DNA of 64,000 bases from Opisthocomus hoazin (taxonomy: Eukaryota > Chordata > Aves > Opisthocomiformes > Opisthocomidae): contig NC_134428.1 of assembly GCF_030867145.1 (NCBI RefSeq), forward strand, positions 9,548,001 to 9,612,000, in the 5' to 3' direction. A model generated the notes under the pieces. The model was not told where the DNA came from. It was given only the letters and a program-made list of their open reading frames with translations, and did not search any database. This document shows, one piece after another, positions 1 through 11,560 of this stretch; the stretch's first letter is position 1; each line of letters opens with the position of its first letter. Both the position numbers and the translations under genes were made by a program.

Positions 1-3000
1 AGGGAAGAAGCTTCCTAAGCTGTCTTTAACCATGCAGGACTGGGGGTTTTATGGCCAGCTTTTCAGACAAGATGAGTGTTTCTAGAGACACTCACAATCC
101 TGAAACACAGAGTTGTCTGGGAATCTCACCTTGACGATCTGTGGCCAGCTGACGAGTCAAGGACTGCAGAGTGGCTCTGTGCTGTCTGCACAGGGAGCCT
201 TTCCAGGAGCAGAAAACAGCCACAACGTCAGGTTTTGTTCCTTGGACAGACACCTGGGAACACTTTTGCAACGCTACATCATCCGCCTTGATCTTACAGA
301 GTGAAGATGTCCTACATCCTCCTCACCTTTCACTGCCCAGCTCTGGATCTGGTATCTTGAATGCTGGAAAAGAGAGCACAAGCAAAGGCTCTTCAGTCTA
401 AACTGCTACAGACTAGCTTGTAACTAGAAGATGGACCCTCCTCGTATGCACTCCGGTGGTGATATCCTGAAAGAACAGGCAAATTTTGAAAAAGAGGCAT
501 GAGACAAAAGCTGAAGAGCCGTTATTTCACCAAAGAACTGCCAGTGCCCAGATAACGCCTAAAACCAGACCTGGTGTAGTTTGTGTTTGCATCACTTTGG
601 CCCTGAACAGACACAAACCTGCAACTGCAGGACAAAGAGTGTGGAGCAGTCATTCTCCCTCCTCCAGACTGAGCAGAAAAACAACTATTTTTGGCTGCTA
701 TGCTTAATGCTGAGCAATAGGTACTTTCAAACAGCCTTTCTGGCCAGCACCCTTCACTAGGCGGTGAATTTCTGCCTCTTGGTCCTGCAGAGCAGTTCTG
801 CTGTGAAGGGATCGAGCTGTTCGCTCGCTTTCCCATACATCATCTCCAGAAGCATCATGACTGTCCCAGAACATTTCTATTATCTGGCTGTCAGTGATAA
901 AATGAAGAACAGAAAGAATACGGTATGTTCTGTAAATTACCTTTTAGTGAAAGGGTAAGGAATGGTTTGAAGAGTGTGTTGAACAGCGTGGTACATTTTT
1001 CACATCAGAATAACTTTTTTATCCCAAGGCTTTTGTTTAGGAAGAAACCGGAAAGCTAGCACCAGATCTGAAAGCCTGAAGTTATTCACAGAATAACTAT
1101 AATAAAACTAGAGGATTATGTTCAAGTTACAGCATCTTTTGATTTCCTTGTAACCAAATATCGCTACGACCAACACACCGATGATGACTGGACTATCTTT
1201 TCAATAGCAGCTTCACCCTCATCTTAGAGGAACTACTGTGACAATTCAACCCCTTTTCGGCAGATGGATGTAACTGCGTGACACGTGTTTGTGCACCCTC
1301 TTCACCTCCACTTGCTGTCTTGGGCCAGCAGACGGGACGCTGAGGTGGGCTGTGCTGCCATGGGGTTGCGTCGCGGTTCCTCTCGGACAAGGGCACCATG
1401 CAGCCATACGTGTGCACATGTGAATTGTCTGATGTCAATACAGTGCTTGAGTCTGTTGGAAAGATGTTCAAGCTGATTAGAATTATCATTAGCAGGCATC
1501 TGAATTTCTTTAGGAAGCCCCAAAATTTCTCCTCGCAATGTGTTACAGCGAGCTAGAGACTGGGCTGGCACCCAGTGAGGGCCACCGCTTCCTTTCAGAC
1601 AAGTCTAACCCTAGAAACACCTTCACATTTCAGGAGCAGGCCTTTGGAAACCCACGATAACGATACATATTCCAAGTATGCAGAGGGATTTTAAAAAGCT
1701 TGTTCAGGAATGGACTCTAATGAAACATTGCATCTCAACGCTGACAGCTCCTGAGGGAAGAACAAGTAGGAGTTGGGGTTTAAACTTTTGGGATGACAGT
1801 AGGTGGCATATGTTTGAGTTAATCAGTGGAATTGCTGAGAGAAAAACTGTACTATCTTAAAATAAATGTGGTTCACCAAAAAAGGTATTCAAACTCAGCC
1901 TCAAGTAACATGGACAATTGTTCGCATCCTGCAGCACGCAACTGTTAGTGGTCGCCACAACAGAAAGGATTCAGTGCCTCTAATTATGATTGTTATACAA
2001 ACATTTCATTGTCAGTGAGTCAGTAGTAAATAATCATAACATCTCATGAGCACAGCTATCATATCTACTGTCTGCTGAGCAGTTCAGACGAAGGGCCAGA
2101 GTTATTCCAGCAAATACACACACCCCTCTCTAAGGAGCAAAGGATGAATGAGAACTGGAAATCTAAGAGAGAAAAAGAAAGGGTTATCATGTGAGCTTCA
2201 TCCTTTGCTCAGAATTTCATGTTTCTGTGTGTATAAAAGATAGTGGCTACAGAGCCCTTACCCCATACCTCAGATGGACTTCTCTGGTGACCAGCAGCCA
2301 GCGTGCGCTTGTGTTGTCCAGCAGCCAGCGATGAACCTGTACCTTCTCGTTTAGGTCCGAAAGCAGCTTAGTGCTGTAATGTTAATGCTATGTTCCCAAG
2401 GTGGCATAGGAGATAGTGCATTGTACCGTAGAGTTTTTTAGCAATTTGAGCAATCTTCCTGTTCTTTTCAAGGCTGCTTTAGAACACCTGTAAAATAAGC
2501 TGACTTACTTAAAGCTGCCCTGATGCTTAAACTTGCAGCTGAACTTTCCAAAACAGATTTTACAGCCTTTCGGAGTCAGACACTGAACACGGTTGTTCTA
2601 TGTTTACTGAGCTTCCCCTATTTTTATTCTGGTTCATCAGCAATTTCTGGTCAAGTTTCTAGACTAAGTCTGTAAATGTTTACTCATTTTTAGCGAACAG
2701 AACCAGAAACAATGAAGTTAGAACCACTCTCAGATAAGCTTTTCTAAGCTCTAGACATGACAAGATGCAAGTAGGTGAAACGGGTTAGTTTTCATCTCAT
2801 AATTATTTTTTCATGTTTTGAAACATCAAATATTTTTTCCACTCCCTCTGAGGATTTTCTGCACTGCCTTTTCCCCCAGTTCTTCCTGAAATACGTGGTG
2901 ACAAAACAGAAAAATGATTCCATTCTCTTCTGGCGTCTCTTCCTTGGCCTCCGGTGCGTTGTTTCCAGCAGGACGCACCCGATCTGCCGTGCCTACATGG

Positions 3001-4118
3001 AGGCTTGGCAGGGGCTCTCCCCTCCTGCACTTCACGAGTTCAGGGTGGGAACAGACTAATTAAAATGCGATTGCTATTGCCTGGCCATTGCCTTGGATCT
3101 AATTACCTCCGAACTTGGAGAAAACATCACTGTTTTCTTCATAGCTATGCTCTCAGCATGTGTTTGCACTGTGACTTAAATACACCGCTCCACCTCAGAC
3201 CCCTGCTCTGAGCCATTTTCACTTTGACCCCCCTCACAAGTGTTGTCTTTTATCAAATTTAAATGTTTCATTGCCATATTCCAGTGTTTCCCTTGCCGCT
3301 GCCCTCACTGCCATTCAAAGTCTCTCTTCTCGCTGGTGAGCTGGCCCCCTCTTTTCCCATCTATTACTTCTATGGATCTTCTGCAGAGGCCAGTAAGGCC
3401 TCCCGGCAAGTTGTATGGATTTTATACGGTCATCACGCATTGTTTTTGAAATCTGCATAACAACTAGAATGAGGAGCAGCCCTGTCATCCGTATCTGGAG
3501 CTCTACTATATCCCCCGAGGTCTGGCAAGGTACAAACTTCAGCGGCAGCTTTCCCCATGCCTGGGGCACTGACAAAGTCCACCTGGATTCTCCAGCGTCA
3601 AATGAGAACTGGCTATGGGCTGTCTTTCCCTCGCCTTAGGCAGGAGGAGGGATTTCACTGCCCATCTATTGCTGTGAATCTTAGAGGAAAGGTATTTTTG
3701 AGCCCCTGTCCCTCTATCAAACATTATCAAAACTGGCTGATAGTGTCAGAAGCTATCAGGAGGGATGAGGAGGGATGGACAGACACACACAGAGTCTAGA
3801 CAAGCAAAGTCCAGATCTGTACTTTGGACCTGAACTCCGGAGAGTCCACCCTCTTTGGCATATGGAAAGAGGTCTCGCGGGATTTCACCTCTTTTTTGTT
3901 GGGAATCAGAAAGCCTGAGCTGGTTTGTAAAAGCTGTTGTTTACTGTTTGAGCCTCCAAATAAACTTTTGCTTTCTTGTTACACCGTGGTAACCCACCTC
4001 TAGCAAATAAAGTGGCTCCTGATGATCTCACGGCGGGGCTACTTCTTGTTTTTGTAACAGTCCATGCAGGAGCAGCAGGAGGGATGTTCAGACAGCTTGT
4101 TCTCAGTGCACACAGCTC

Positions 4119-4203
4119 AGAGGAGGAGAATGGAAAGAGAGGAGAGGAAAGGGGGAAGAGAAGCAACAGAGAGCCTAGAGGAAAAAGAAGAAAAGAAAAA
4201 AAG
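4119..4203 (+). repeat. Near-homopurine tract
   Basis: About 85 bases are almost entirely A and G on the plus strand, with roughly six pyrimidine interruptions. The last 27 bases (4177-4203) are pure purine. Such tracts can form triplex (H-DNA) structures and cause polymerase pausing in general; any effect here is inference. It also explains the long Leu/Phe/Pro-rich open frame on the opposite strand. Confidence 0.8.
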
Positions 4204-6149
4204 TTGAGCAGGCTTCTTGTTTCCCCTAGATGTTCACAATTTCCCAGAAAGGATTGAAGCGTGTTATCCCAGCTTCCCTCCGACAGCACAGTACAGATGC
4301 AGGGATGCCAGGCCCCTCTCCCGCTGGAGACAGCAGCATTAAAGGCAGCTTCCTGAAGACCCACAAGAAGCCGTGGGGCTGTTCCTCCTAACAGCTGCAA
4401 AGGACCCTCAGCGATCAAAAAGGAGGCATTTCAAGTCCCATCTCACTTTGATTTTCCATCAAGCTCTCTGAAGTATCCAACAGCAGTATGCAACAACCTG
4501 TCCCTCATAGCCAGAGCAGAACAAAGAGCACACAGACCTTTCAGAGAGACAGGAGAAAGTCGAGGGGAAGAAAAGCTCGGGAGAAAGTGAAGAAGCTACT
4601 TTTCTTGCTGGAGTTTTCTATCCTGTAATTTTACCTACACCAGAACCGATCAAATTTGTAGTAATGGCTAGGAGACCCATTGTGAGCTACTGAACCTTGT
4701 GAATTACAAAGTAATTGGGAAAACACAAGGAAAGCAAGGATTTGCACCATAAAGCATTCCTAGTTCATTTATGGGGATGGCTATAGGCTTGGTTATTTAA
4801 GAGAACACTTTGCAACATGCTGCCATACTTATGAGTGGTGCTTAGTGAAGGAAACTTAATAATGAAATCCTGATAAAGGGCGGTTTCGTTGTAAGCAAGA
4901 AGGGCAACATCGTCACAGGGGTAAAGATTGTGTCTACGAAGAAACACCCAGAGCCAGCTGAACTGTACTGGATTTTAAAAGAGGACAGATCAATGAAATG
5001 ACATTTGGGGTTGTTGCACAAATCCCCACCTAGTCCTCTCTGTCTGGGGGAAATTACCTCCTCCAGGTGCAGGTGGCACAAGGCAGGGCTCAGGAGCCTG
5101 CAGCAGTTATCTGTGTGAGCAAGGAGCCTTCTCTGCAGCCACTCTTGACCTTCTGTGATCCATTAGCACCCTTTTTTCCTTCCAGTCTTGACAGCCTTTG
5201 GTCTCTTGCTGTGTGGACCTGGATAACTGGGGTCTAGCAGTAAATACACCACGGGGCGCTGGAAAAGACCGTTAAGTTCAGATGGTGGCAACACCTCTGT
5301 GGAGCCAGCAGCAGGAGTGAAGCTTTTGTCTGGGAGGAATCTGGGACCAGTTAAGGTGTTCTGTCCCGGCTTACCCCTCGGCAGAGTTACAGCGGCTTTG
5401 CTTACTGCCCTCATGTTGGCATGTTGCACGCAGGGTGATGAACGTAAGAGCTGCCTGTATTGACTCTGGTTCTGCTACTGAGGGACAGATGCCAGTGAGG
5501 ATGTATGGTACAAAATAGTTCAGAGAAGACAAAACCCTCTGCTGCAACACTGGCAGACGTCAAAATGAGCAGAGATCTTTTGAAGGCACAGCAACGGGCA
5601 GAGTCCGACCCAGCGGCTCCCCGCTGCAGAACCATGCGGCTGCGCGGGGCCAGCTGCACCGCCAGGCACATCCCCAGTCCCCTGGCGAGCCTCAGATCTA
5701 TCACAAAAAGCAGAAAAGGTTGCCCTTTGCTTTGTCATTTCTCTCTACTTCCAGCTGTGATACTGATACTCATCCTTCACAGGCTCAGTAATAAATGAGG
5801 AACACATACAAGATGATAAAAATGTTTATCTTCCTCCTCCCTTTTTTTTTTAATTTCTATGGATTTGCTACAGATGTGCTAGTTAGTGATGGATGAGTTT
5901 AATCCTCGCCGTTTTTCTAAGGTCTGTTGATTATTTACTGGTGCTCTTGTAGTTTGCTGATCTATATCTGCAGAGGGAATTCTGATATCTGTAATGTCTG
6001 CGTTAATGGGATTTCGGGCATGATACTCCTTGTTGAATTCATATTTCTGAGGCAGACGAGTTCCCACAGCCCCTTCGAAAACCCCACATGGTGCTTTTTA
6101 ACCTTCTTAATTTTTTTAAACCTTTTATGAGGACACTCCCTCCTTCTTT

Positions 6150-6161
6150 CCCCCCCCCCCC
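6150..6161 (+). repeat. Poly-C run
   Basis: Twelve consecutive C residues at the end of a T/C-rich stretch. Runs like this are prone to length errors in sequencing and assembly, so the exact count is uncertain. Confidence 0.8.
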
Positions 6162-7309
6162 ATAACTGTGAATGCTTTTGGTATTTGAGGAAACCAAATC
6201 CTTCTAATGGCTTTGCTGTTCATTTTCTTTGGGCTATAGTTCAGCTGCCTGAAATTTAAATCTTTAGGTTATTTGGTTTTGTGTTACATTGGTCAGAAAG
6301 GGCAGGCTGACCTTACCCCCACAGATAGCTGGGTCTACGAGGGTGGGTTTTTGCTTTGAAATTGTTAAAAACTCACAGAAGTCTATAATGTTGAAGACGT
6401 GCCCATTTTTCCAACTAAAATTTCTTTTTATTATAGGATTAGAAGTATAATAGGAGGTTCAATATTTCCAGAGATAGAATACTTTCCCCCAGCTTTATTT
6501 AATCAGAACTATTACTATCTGGTCCACACAAAGCATTTGAGATGACTGTCACTCTCAACCCTGCTGTGCAAATGTGGCAGACTAAGATTTGCAACAATAC
6601 TGCAGTAATCACATTTCACATTTCTAGACCTCTACTTAGCCCGAAGGATCCCACACCACCACAAGATACCCTGACTGCCTCCTGGGAAGGACGGATCTCC
6701 GGCGCACAAGCTAACAAACACACAGCACCCTGCACAGCACAATGAAGAAGGAAGATCTTGGGCATGGAAACCAGCACAACCTAAGAAATCAGCCTGGCAG
6801 GCAGACACAGTTATCCTACAAGTCATGTTGCCCCTTGAGAAACAGTTCTTCACCCAGATGTTTGCCTGTTCTTTCTTAGTGTACCAACAAAAGATATTGC
6901 CTGTTCCCACACATCTCACTCCAAATAGAAATTAGCTGAAATCGCACAGTAGATTTGGTTTTCTTACATCATCAGGTTTGCTACCTGACTCGTGAAGTGG
7001 AAATACAACTTGTATAAAAAGGATGGGGAGGACTGGTCTCTGTCAGATGGAGAAAATTCTGGCTTGGGATTCAGTGACGCTTCTGTGGAAGCCCTTTTCT
7101 TTTTTAGTAAATAATTCCTGTTTAAATAGTTGCAGTGAGAATGACCTTAGAAATAACGAGAGAAGATGTCTTCTCATTTCTAGTTAAGTTTCTTAACTTC
7201 TCAGAGAGCCCACTGAACGTTCAGAGACTCCTCATTTACATAGGGTAGGCACTCCCCTTCAAGCAGAGGAACAATGGATGCTGTAAGGGTAAGGAAAGAT
7301 CTTTCCCCA

Positions 7310-7891
7310 TCACCCACAGTGAGAGCTCACTCGAGACGCCCACACGACAGAAAGCAAATGGAGGGCTCCATGTTTATATTGGTAGTGCATCTGAGGAAAG
7401 CGTAATGAAAAGCTGCAATAGAGGCAGGCTAGGCTGAAGTGGCAGAGTGCTGTTACAACAAACACTTCCTGAGGAAGCCCCATGTAGCACAGGCTTTGTA
7501 CGAAAGCACATATGGAGTTCATCACCATGAAGATGTGAGTATAAAACCATACAAACCAATGACGAATGGCACTTTTGCCTTTAGGACTGCCATTCTGATC
7601 CATGAGACTGTAAGCACGGTTCCATCCAACACAACCGGACCATGCCTGTTCCTGATGCTCCAAACCTCCTGGAGATCCTGATGCTCCAGAGCTCCTTATC
7701 TCTCCTGGTGAACTAGTGTTGGTCCAGGCAGTCAAAGCCATGCAAAAGGCTGTTGACTGCACCATCTCCCAGATCAGGCCACAGCAGGTTCCAAACAGTT
7801 TAGAAGTTATCCAAGCTGTAAAAAAGAAGTAATATAAGTAGTGCTGCCTGCTGGGTGTGATTTGGGTGGAACGTATACACATCAACATCAA
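7310..7891 (-). other. Unassigned hydrophobic ORF with an acceptor-like 5' flank
   Basis: An open frame of 193 codons runs leftward. Just inside its start (around 7820-7833) the minus strand has a T-rich run ending in TTTTTTACAG, a good match to a splice acceptor. The codons after it encode WITSKLFGTCCGLIWEMV, a hydrophobic segment. A Gly/Ser-rich middle and two more hydrophobic segments follow, including WFVWFYTHIFMVMN and FVVTALCHFSLACLYC, ending in LRFP and then a short tail to the stop at 7310. The pattern resembles a multi-pass membrane protein. The last segments faintly recall the C-terminal membrane segments of XK-related proteins, but I would not assign a family. Several equally long frames in this window look fortuitous, so length alone is weak evidence. 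It could be an exon, a decayed exon, or chance. Confidence 0.22.
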
Positions 7892-8572
7892 GTATATAGC
7901 AATTTGATTTGGTCTGACTGGAAAATGTAGCCTTCAGAATGAAAGGTTATAAGACAAAAACATGGCAAAGCAGGACATACCATGAAACAACTCCCTAGTA
8001 TTAAAAACTGTCTGAGGGTTGTTATTGTCATAGATCTAGATTCTAACACAAAACATAGCAGTTTTCTGGGAGAGCAGTAAGGCTGTACAAGACAGGCACA
8101 TCTTTTTTAATAGAACATCAGAAGCAGGAATGCATTGATTTTCACCAAAGTAACATTAATAGCACGTTATCTTCACTACCCAACGAATATAAGGATAAAA
8201 TAAACATGGCTGAGGCTGTTCAAGCCACAATGGAAATGTTACTGGTCTCGAAAATCTTTTGAATTCTTATATGTAGAGTTTTGTTCATATGAACAGGCAG
8301 AAGAACCACCAGAGTCAGTATCCCTATAGGCACACACACACAGAAAGCTTTGCGAGATCTCAGTCTATCCATCCCAGCTCTTATAAATTCACATAGATTA
8401 GGAGGCAGAGGGTATTTCTGACCCAACAGCCAGAGAAAGTTTCTTAACTTTGAATCAAGCACATAGATTTTAGGTGAGAAACAAGCTTCACTGATAACAG
8501 AAACACTAGTAAATTATTCAGTCCTGACATTCACACAGGAGACTTCAACTAAAACTTCTTCTGCTGAACTAC
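7892..8572. other. Non-coding sequence, nothing recognised
   Basis: AT-leaning unique sequence between the hydrophobic ORF and the CR1 tail. I see no repeat or exon signature. Confidence 0.6.
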
Positions 8573-8850
8573 CACAGAATCACAGAATCACAGAATCACA
8601 GAATAGTAGGGGTTGGAAGGGACCTCTGTGGGTCATCTAGTCCAACCCTCCTGCTGAAGCAGGGTCACCTACAGTAGGCTGCACAGGACCTTGTCCAGGC
8701 GGGTCTTGAATATCTCCAGAGAAGGAGACTCCACAACCTCCCTGGGCAGCCTGTTCCAGTGCTCCGCCACCCTCAAAGGGAAGAAGTTCTTCCTCATGTT
8801 CAGACGGAACTTCCTGTGCCTCAGTTTGTGCCCATTGCCCCTTGTCCTGA
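8573..8850 (-). mobile_element. CR1 LINE, 5'-truncated 3' end
   Basis: The copy lies in minus orientation. Its 3' terminus is four tandem CACAGAAT units (8573-8604 as read on plus), the complement of the ATTCTGTG repeats that end CR1 elements. Next comes the CR1 3' untranslated block with GGTTGGAAGGGACC, then the end of ORF2 on the minus strand (8669-8857). Recognisable residues include [25 protein letters not shown] and [10 protein letters not shown], the C-terminus of the CR1 reverse-transcriptase protein. Only about 280 bases of an element of several kilobases remain, so it cannot move. Severe 5' truncation is typical of CR1 insertions. The well-preserved frame suggests moderate age. Confidence 0.95.
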
Positions 8851-11519
8851 AAGACACAGAAATGATGGTAAGTCCTGTTTGTTCAGATCACTCCCATTTT
8901 CAAGGTGTGTAGCTGAATAAAATGAAAGCTGCTTTCATTTACCACCCAAGAAGCTGCTGCATTTCAAAGAGGTGATAGCCAAATGCATGCAGATGATAAG
9001 AAAACTGTTCAAGGAAGGATTCTCAGTAATGACTAATATTGGAAAATAACAGCCATGAAATGAAAACAGTGTTAAGTTTTATTCAATAATTTTCCACTGC
9101 CTCCACACTGAAGCATTAGCATGTGCAGCAGAGAGCTCAACTAAATTATCAGTTGAGAAAGTAGTGGCGGGAGCTATTACAGAATGTATTAGCAGTAATG
9201 AAATTCAAATCCCATGATTGCTCTTAGAGAAGTTGCTTTATAGATGTGGAAGGGGGGAAGAAAGGCAATCCTAGTTAGCAGCCATTGACAACTGTAACTG
9301 ACAACCCCCTCCCCTTCACCCACCTTCCCAGCGTCCCTTGGCTGCACACTTGCCGTGCCTTGGTATGAGCGCAGGATGAAGTGGGGGCTGAAAGGTCAAG
9401 GTCATCCAGGCTATGCCTCGCTGCCATCAAACCAGAATCCCTCCAACCCTCACCACGCTTCAAGGCCTCCAGCACAGAGGAGTAAGGGCTCGTTGCTTCT
9501 TCAGCAGGGGCAGACCTTGCCACGTGAAAAGTGCTTCCCTAACACACTGTGTGGAAGAAAAAATGGTAGCCTAAGTGCACGTATTTCACAGCCAGGTCTG
9601 CTTACTGCAGATGTGCAGGAACCACTGGTGGTTCCATCCATGGTGCAGGGATGCTGGCACAGCCAGCCCTGCCAGCGGGGCATGCCACCGGCACGTGTTG
9701 CAGCCCTTGGCTCTCAGCTGCGATCACAAAGATCCCAGGGCCTCCATTTCCCCTTTCCAGTCATGAAGGGGACTGTTCCTGAAGCACTTGCTCTAAGTAA
9801 CACACCTTATGGCTTGGCCTCCCAAAATGGCAGATCCCCCACAGACGAAAGTTCAGCCATCATGTCCCTACCAGATACGGTTCTGTTGTCTTCTTTTGAC
9901 TCATTTGATTTTCAAAACACAAAGGTCTAAGGACTCTAGCTTTATTTTCCTGACACACTGCTTTGCAGGCAATTCGTCTTAAAGGCTTTTCTTCCTTTCT
10001 CTTCATACTCGGATGCTAGCTATGGGCATCTGAGAAGAGTGGAATGCACGAAGACGAGCAGCAATGATCGATCAGGCCAACACACGTTTAAAGATCCATG
10101 ATAGAGACATAAATGAGAGGAATACAGACAAAAAAGAAAACATATGTAATCATGTACAGAAAAGAGATTCACCTAAAGGTTAAATTAAAAATATCCTCAA
10201 ACAAACATCAGTTGCATGAGGCAGTTGGGCGGGAATCCGTTTTGTTCTTATGGTTCTCTCCCCCTTTCTGTTGAATTATGAAGGATTACTAATTATTGCT
10301 GCTAACGTGGTATTCTTGGTATGGTGTTGTGCTAAATAAACACAACACACAAAATGTAAACAATACAGCACGTATTATACTCCCACTTGTCTACATTTCA
10401 TTACCATTTATACCTGTCCCTCAGAGTCCCTTGTACAGTGCCAGTGCTCACTGCAGCAGGAGGAGAATATCACCCATGAGTGACCAGCGCACCAGCTGAG
10501 TTATGAGAACAGAAATAAGGTGAACAGTTGAGAGTCTTCCCAGTAAAGACAAAAAAAATAAAATAACGTAACATAAAACAGAACAGGGTACAAACAATGT
10601 GGCCCACTCACTTCTGTTCCATCTTGTTGGGGCCAGTACTGGTGCGTCCTGACGTGCTGTAACTCCTACTGTTTAGTCTTCACAAAGCTAATTATACAGC
10701 TGCTTCTCAGCTTCTTTGATCCATTATTTTTATGACAAACTGAAAGAGTTCAGTCCAGCAAGATATTCAGAGTGAAGACACCTTGTAAGAGTTATAATTA
10801 TCAGCCTAGAGAGGAGATATCCGAGACTAGGAAATTTGAGAAAAAAAAAAAGAAAATTAAAACGAGGCGCCATGTCCAAAAAGTGGTCAGCCGCATGCAC
10901 GCTGAAAATAAAATCTAACCTTCATGCAACTAAACACCGGGTAGACCTCTCATGGGTATTGCCGATTTATCAGCAATCGAGTCTCTAAATTAGAAAGCAC
11001 AGTGTTCAACCACAAGCAATTAGACTCTGACTTCTGGTTTTAAAACCTTTAAACTGCTAACAGCATTCCCTACCCAATACTCCCATCCTTACCGGAGCCG
11101 TAGGAATTGGCCCAATGAAAAAATTGCATGAAAATAAATTGATTTACCACACAAAAAGATAACTAGTAAAGGCTGTTAGGTCAGAGACGTTACAAAATAT
11201 ACACAACTTGAAATAGAGTCATACTTTGCTAAAATATGAAAAGGCAATTACTTTTTTTAGCTGCTCAGCTTAATCATTAATACCTGCTCTGGAGTCACTT
11301 TATAACACAGTAAATAAAGGAAAGGTGAGAACCAAAGTCCCGGCATTGCAGCGGTAGGAAATGACAGTCTTTGCATTTCTGGCTTTCTTGCCCTTCCTAA
11401 CTTTTACTTCCGTGGGTCTGCCTTCTCAAGTCTCATTCTGCTTAAACTCCATTTGTAAACTCCACCAAAACCAACAGTTTACTTATATTTGCTTGGTAAA
11501 TGAAAAAAAAAAACCCACA

Positions 11520-11520
<1 letters not shown>
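8851..11520. other. Unique non-coding sequence, no gene recognised
   Basis: The longest frame, 9355-9930 on plus, is rich in Ser, Pro, Gln and Gly with no domain, signal peptide or membrane segment, and has no splice or Kozak support, so I treat it as chance. The rest is ordinary AT-leaning sequence. Confidence 0.55.

Positions 11521-11555
<35 letters not shown>
11521..11555 (+). repeat. (TG)n(TA)n microsatellite
   Basis: Four TG units run directly into about 13 TA units, just after an 11-base A run at 11503-11513. Dinucleotide tracts of this kind vary in length between individuals. It produces the artificial Tyr-Ile repeats seen in overlapping frames on both strands. Confidence 0.9.

Positions 11556-11560
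<5 letters not shown>

Larger units (their letters stand above)
1..7300. other. Unique non-coding sequence, no gene recognised
   Basis: I see no exon, RNA gene or transposon that I can support here. The longest open frame, 3906-4418 on the minus strand, is largely the complement of a purine-rich tract and has a biased Leu/Phe/Ser composition with no domain, so I do not call it coding. Small-scale features are a purine tract (4119-4203), a C12 run (6150-6161), and two isolated TATA-like octamers at 2232-2239 and 7013-7022 with no supporting initiator or ORF downstream. Composition is ordinary for bird intergenic or intronic DNA. Confidence 0.6.

Noticed and set aside
2232-2239. TATA-like TATAAAAG
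   Set aside because: Isolated motif without an initiator, CpG context or downstream exon; expected by chance in AT-leaning DNA. The same applies to TATAAAAAGG at 7013-7022.
3906-4418. 170-codon minus-strand frame
   Set aside because: Mostly the complement of the purine tract, giving artificial Leu/Phe/Pro/Ser runs.
8573-8608. Tandem CACAGAAT units as a CRISPR-like or independent satellite array
   Set aside because: This is the standard octamer terminus of CR1, directly joined to its 3' UTR.
9355-9930. 191-codon plus-strand frame
   Set aside because: No domain, signal or membrane segment, and no acceptor or donor at sensible positions.
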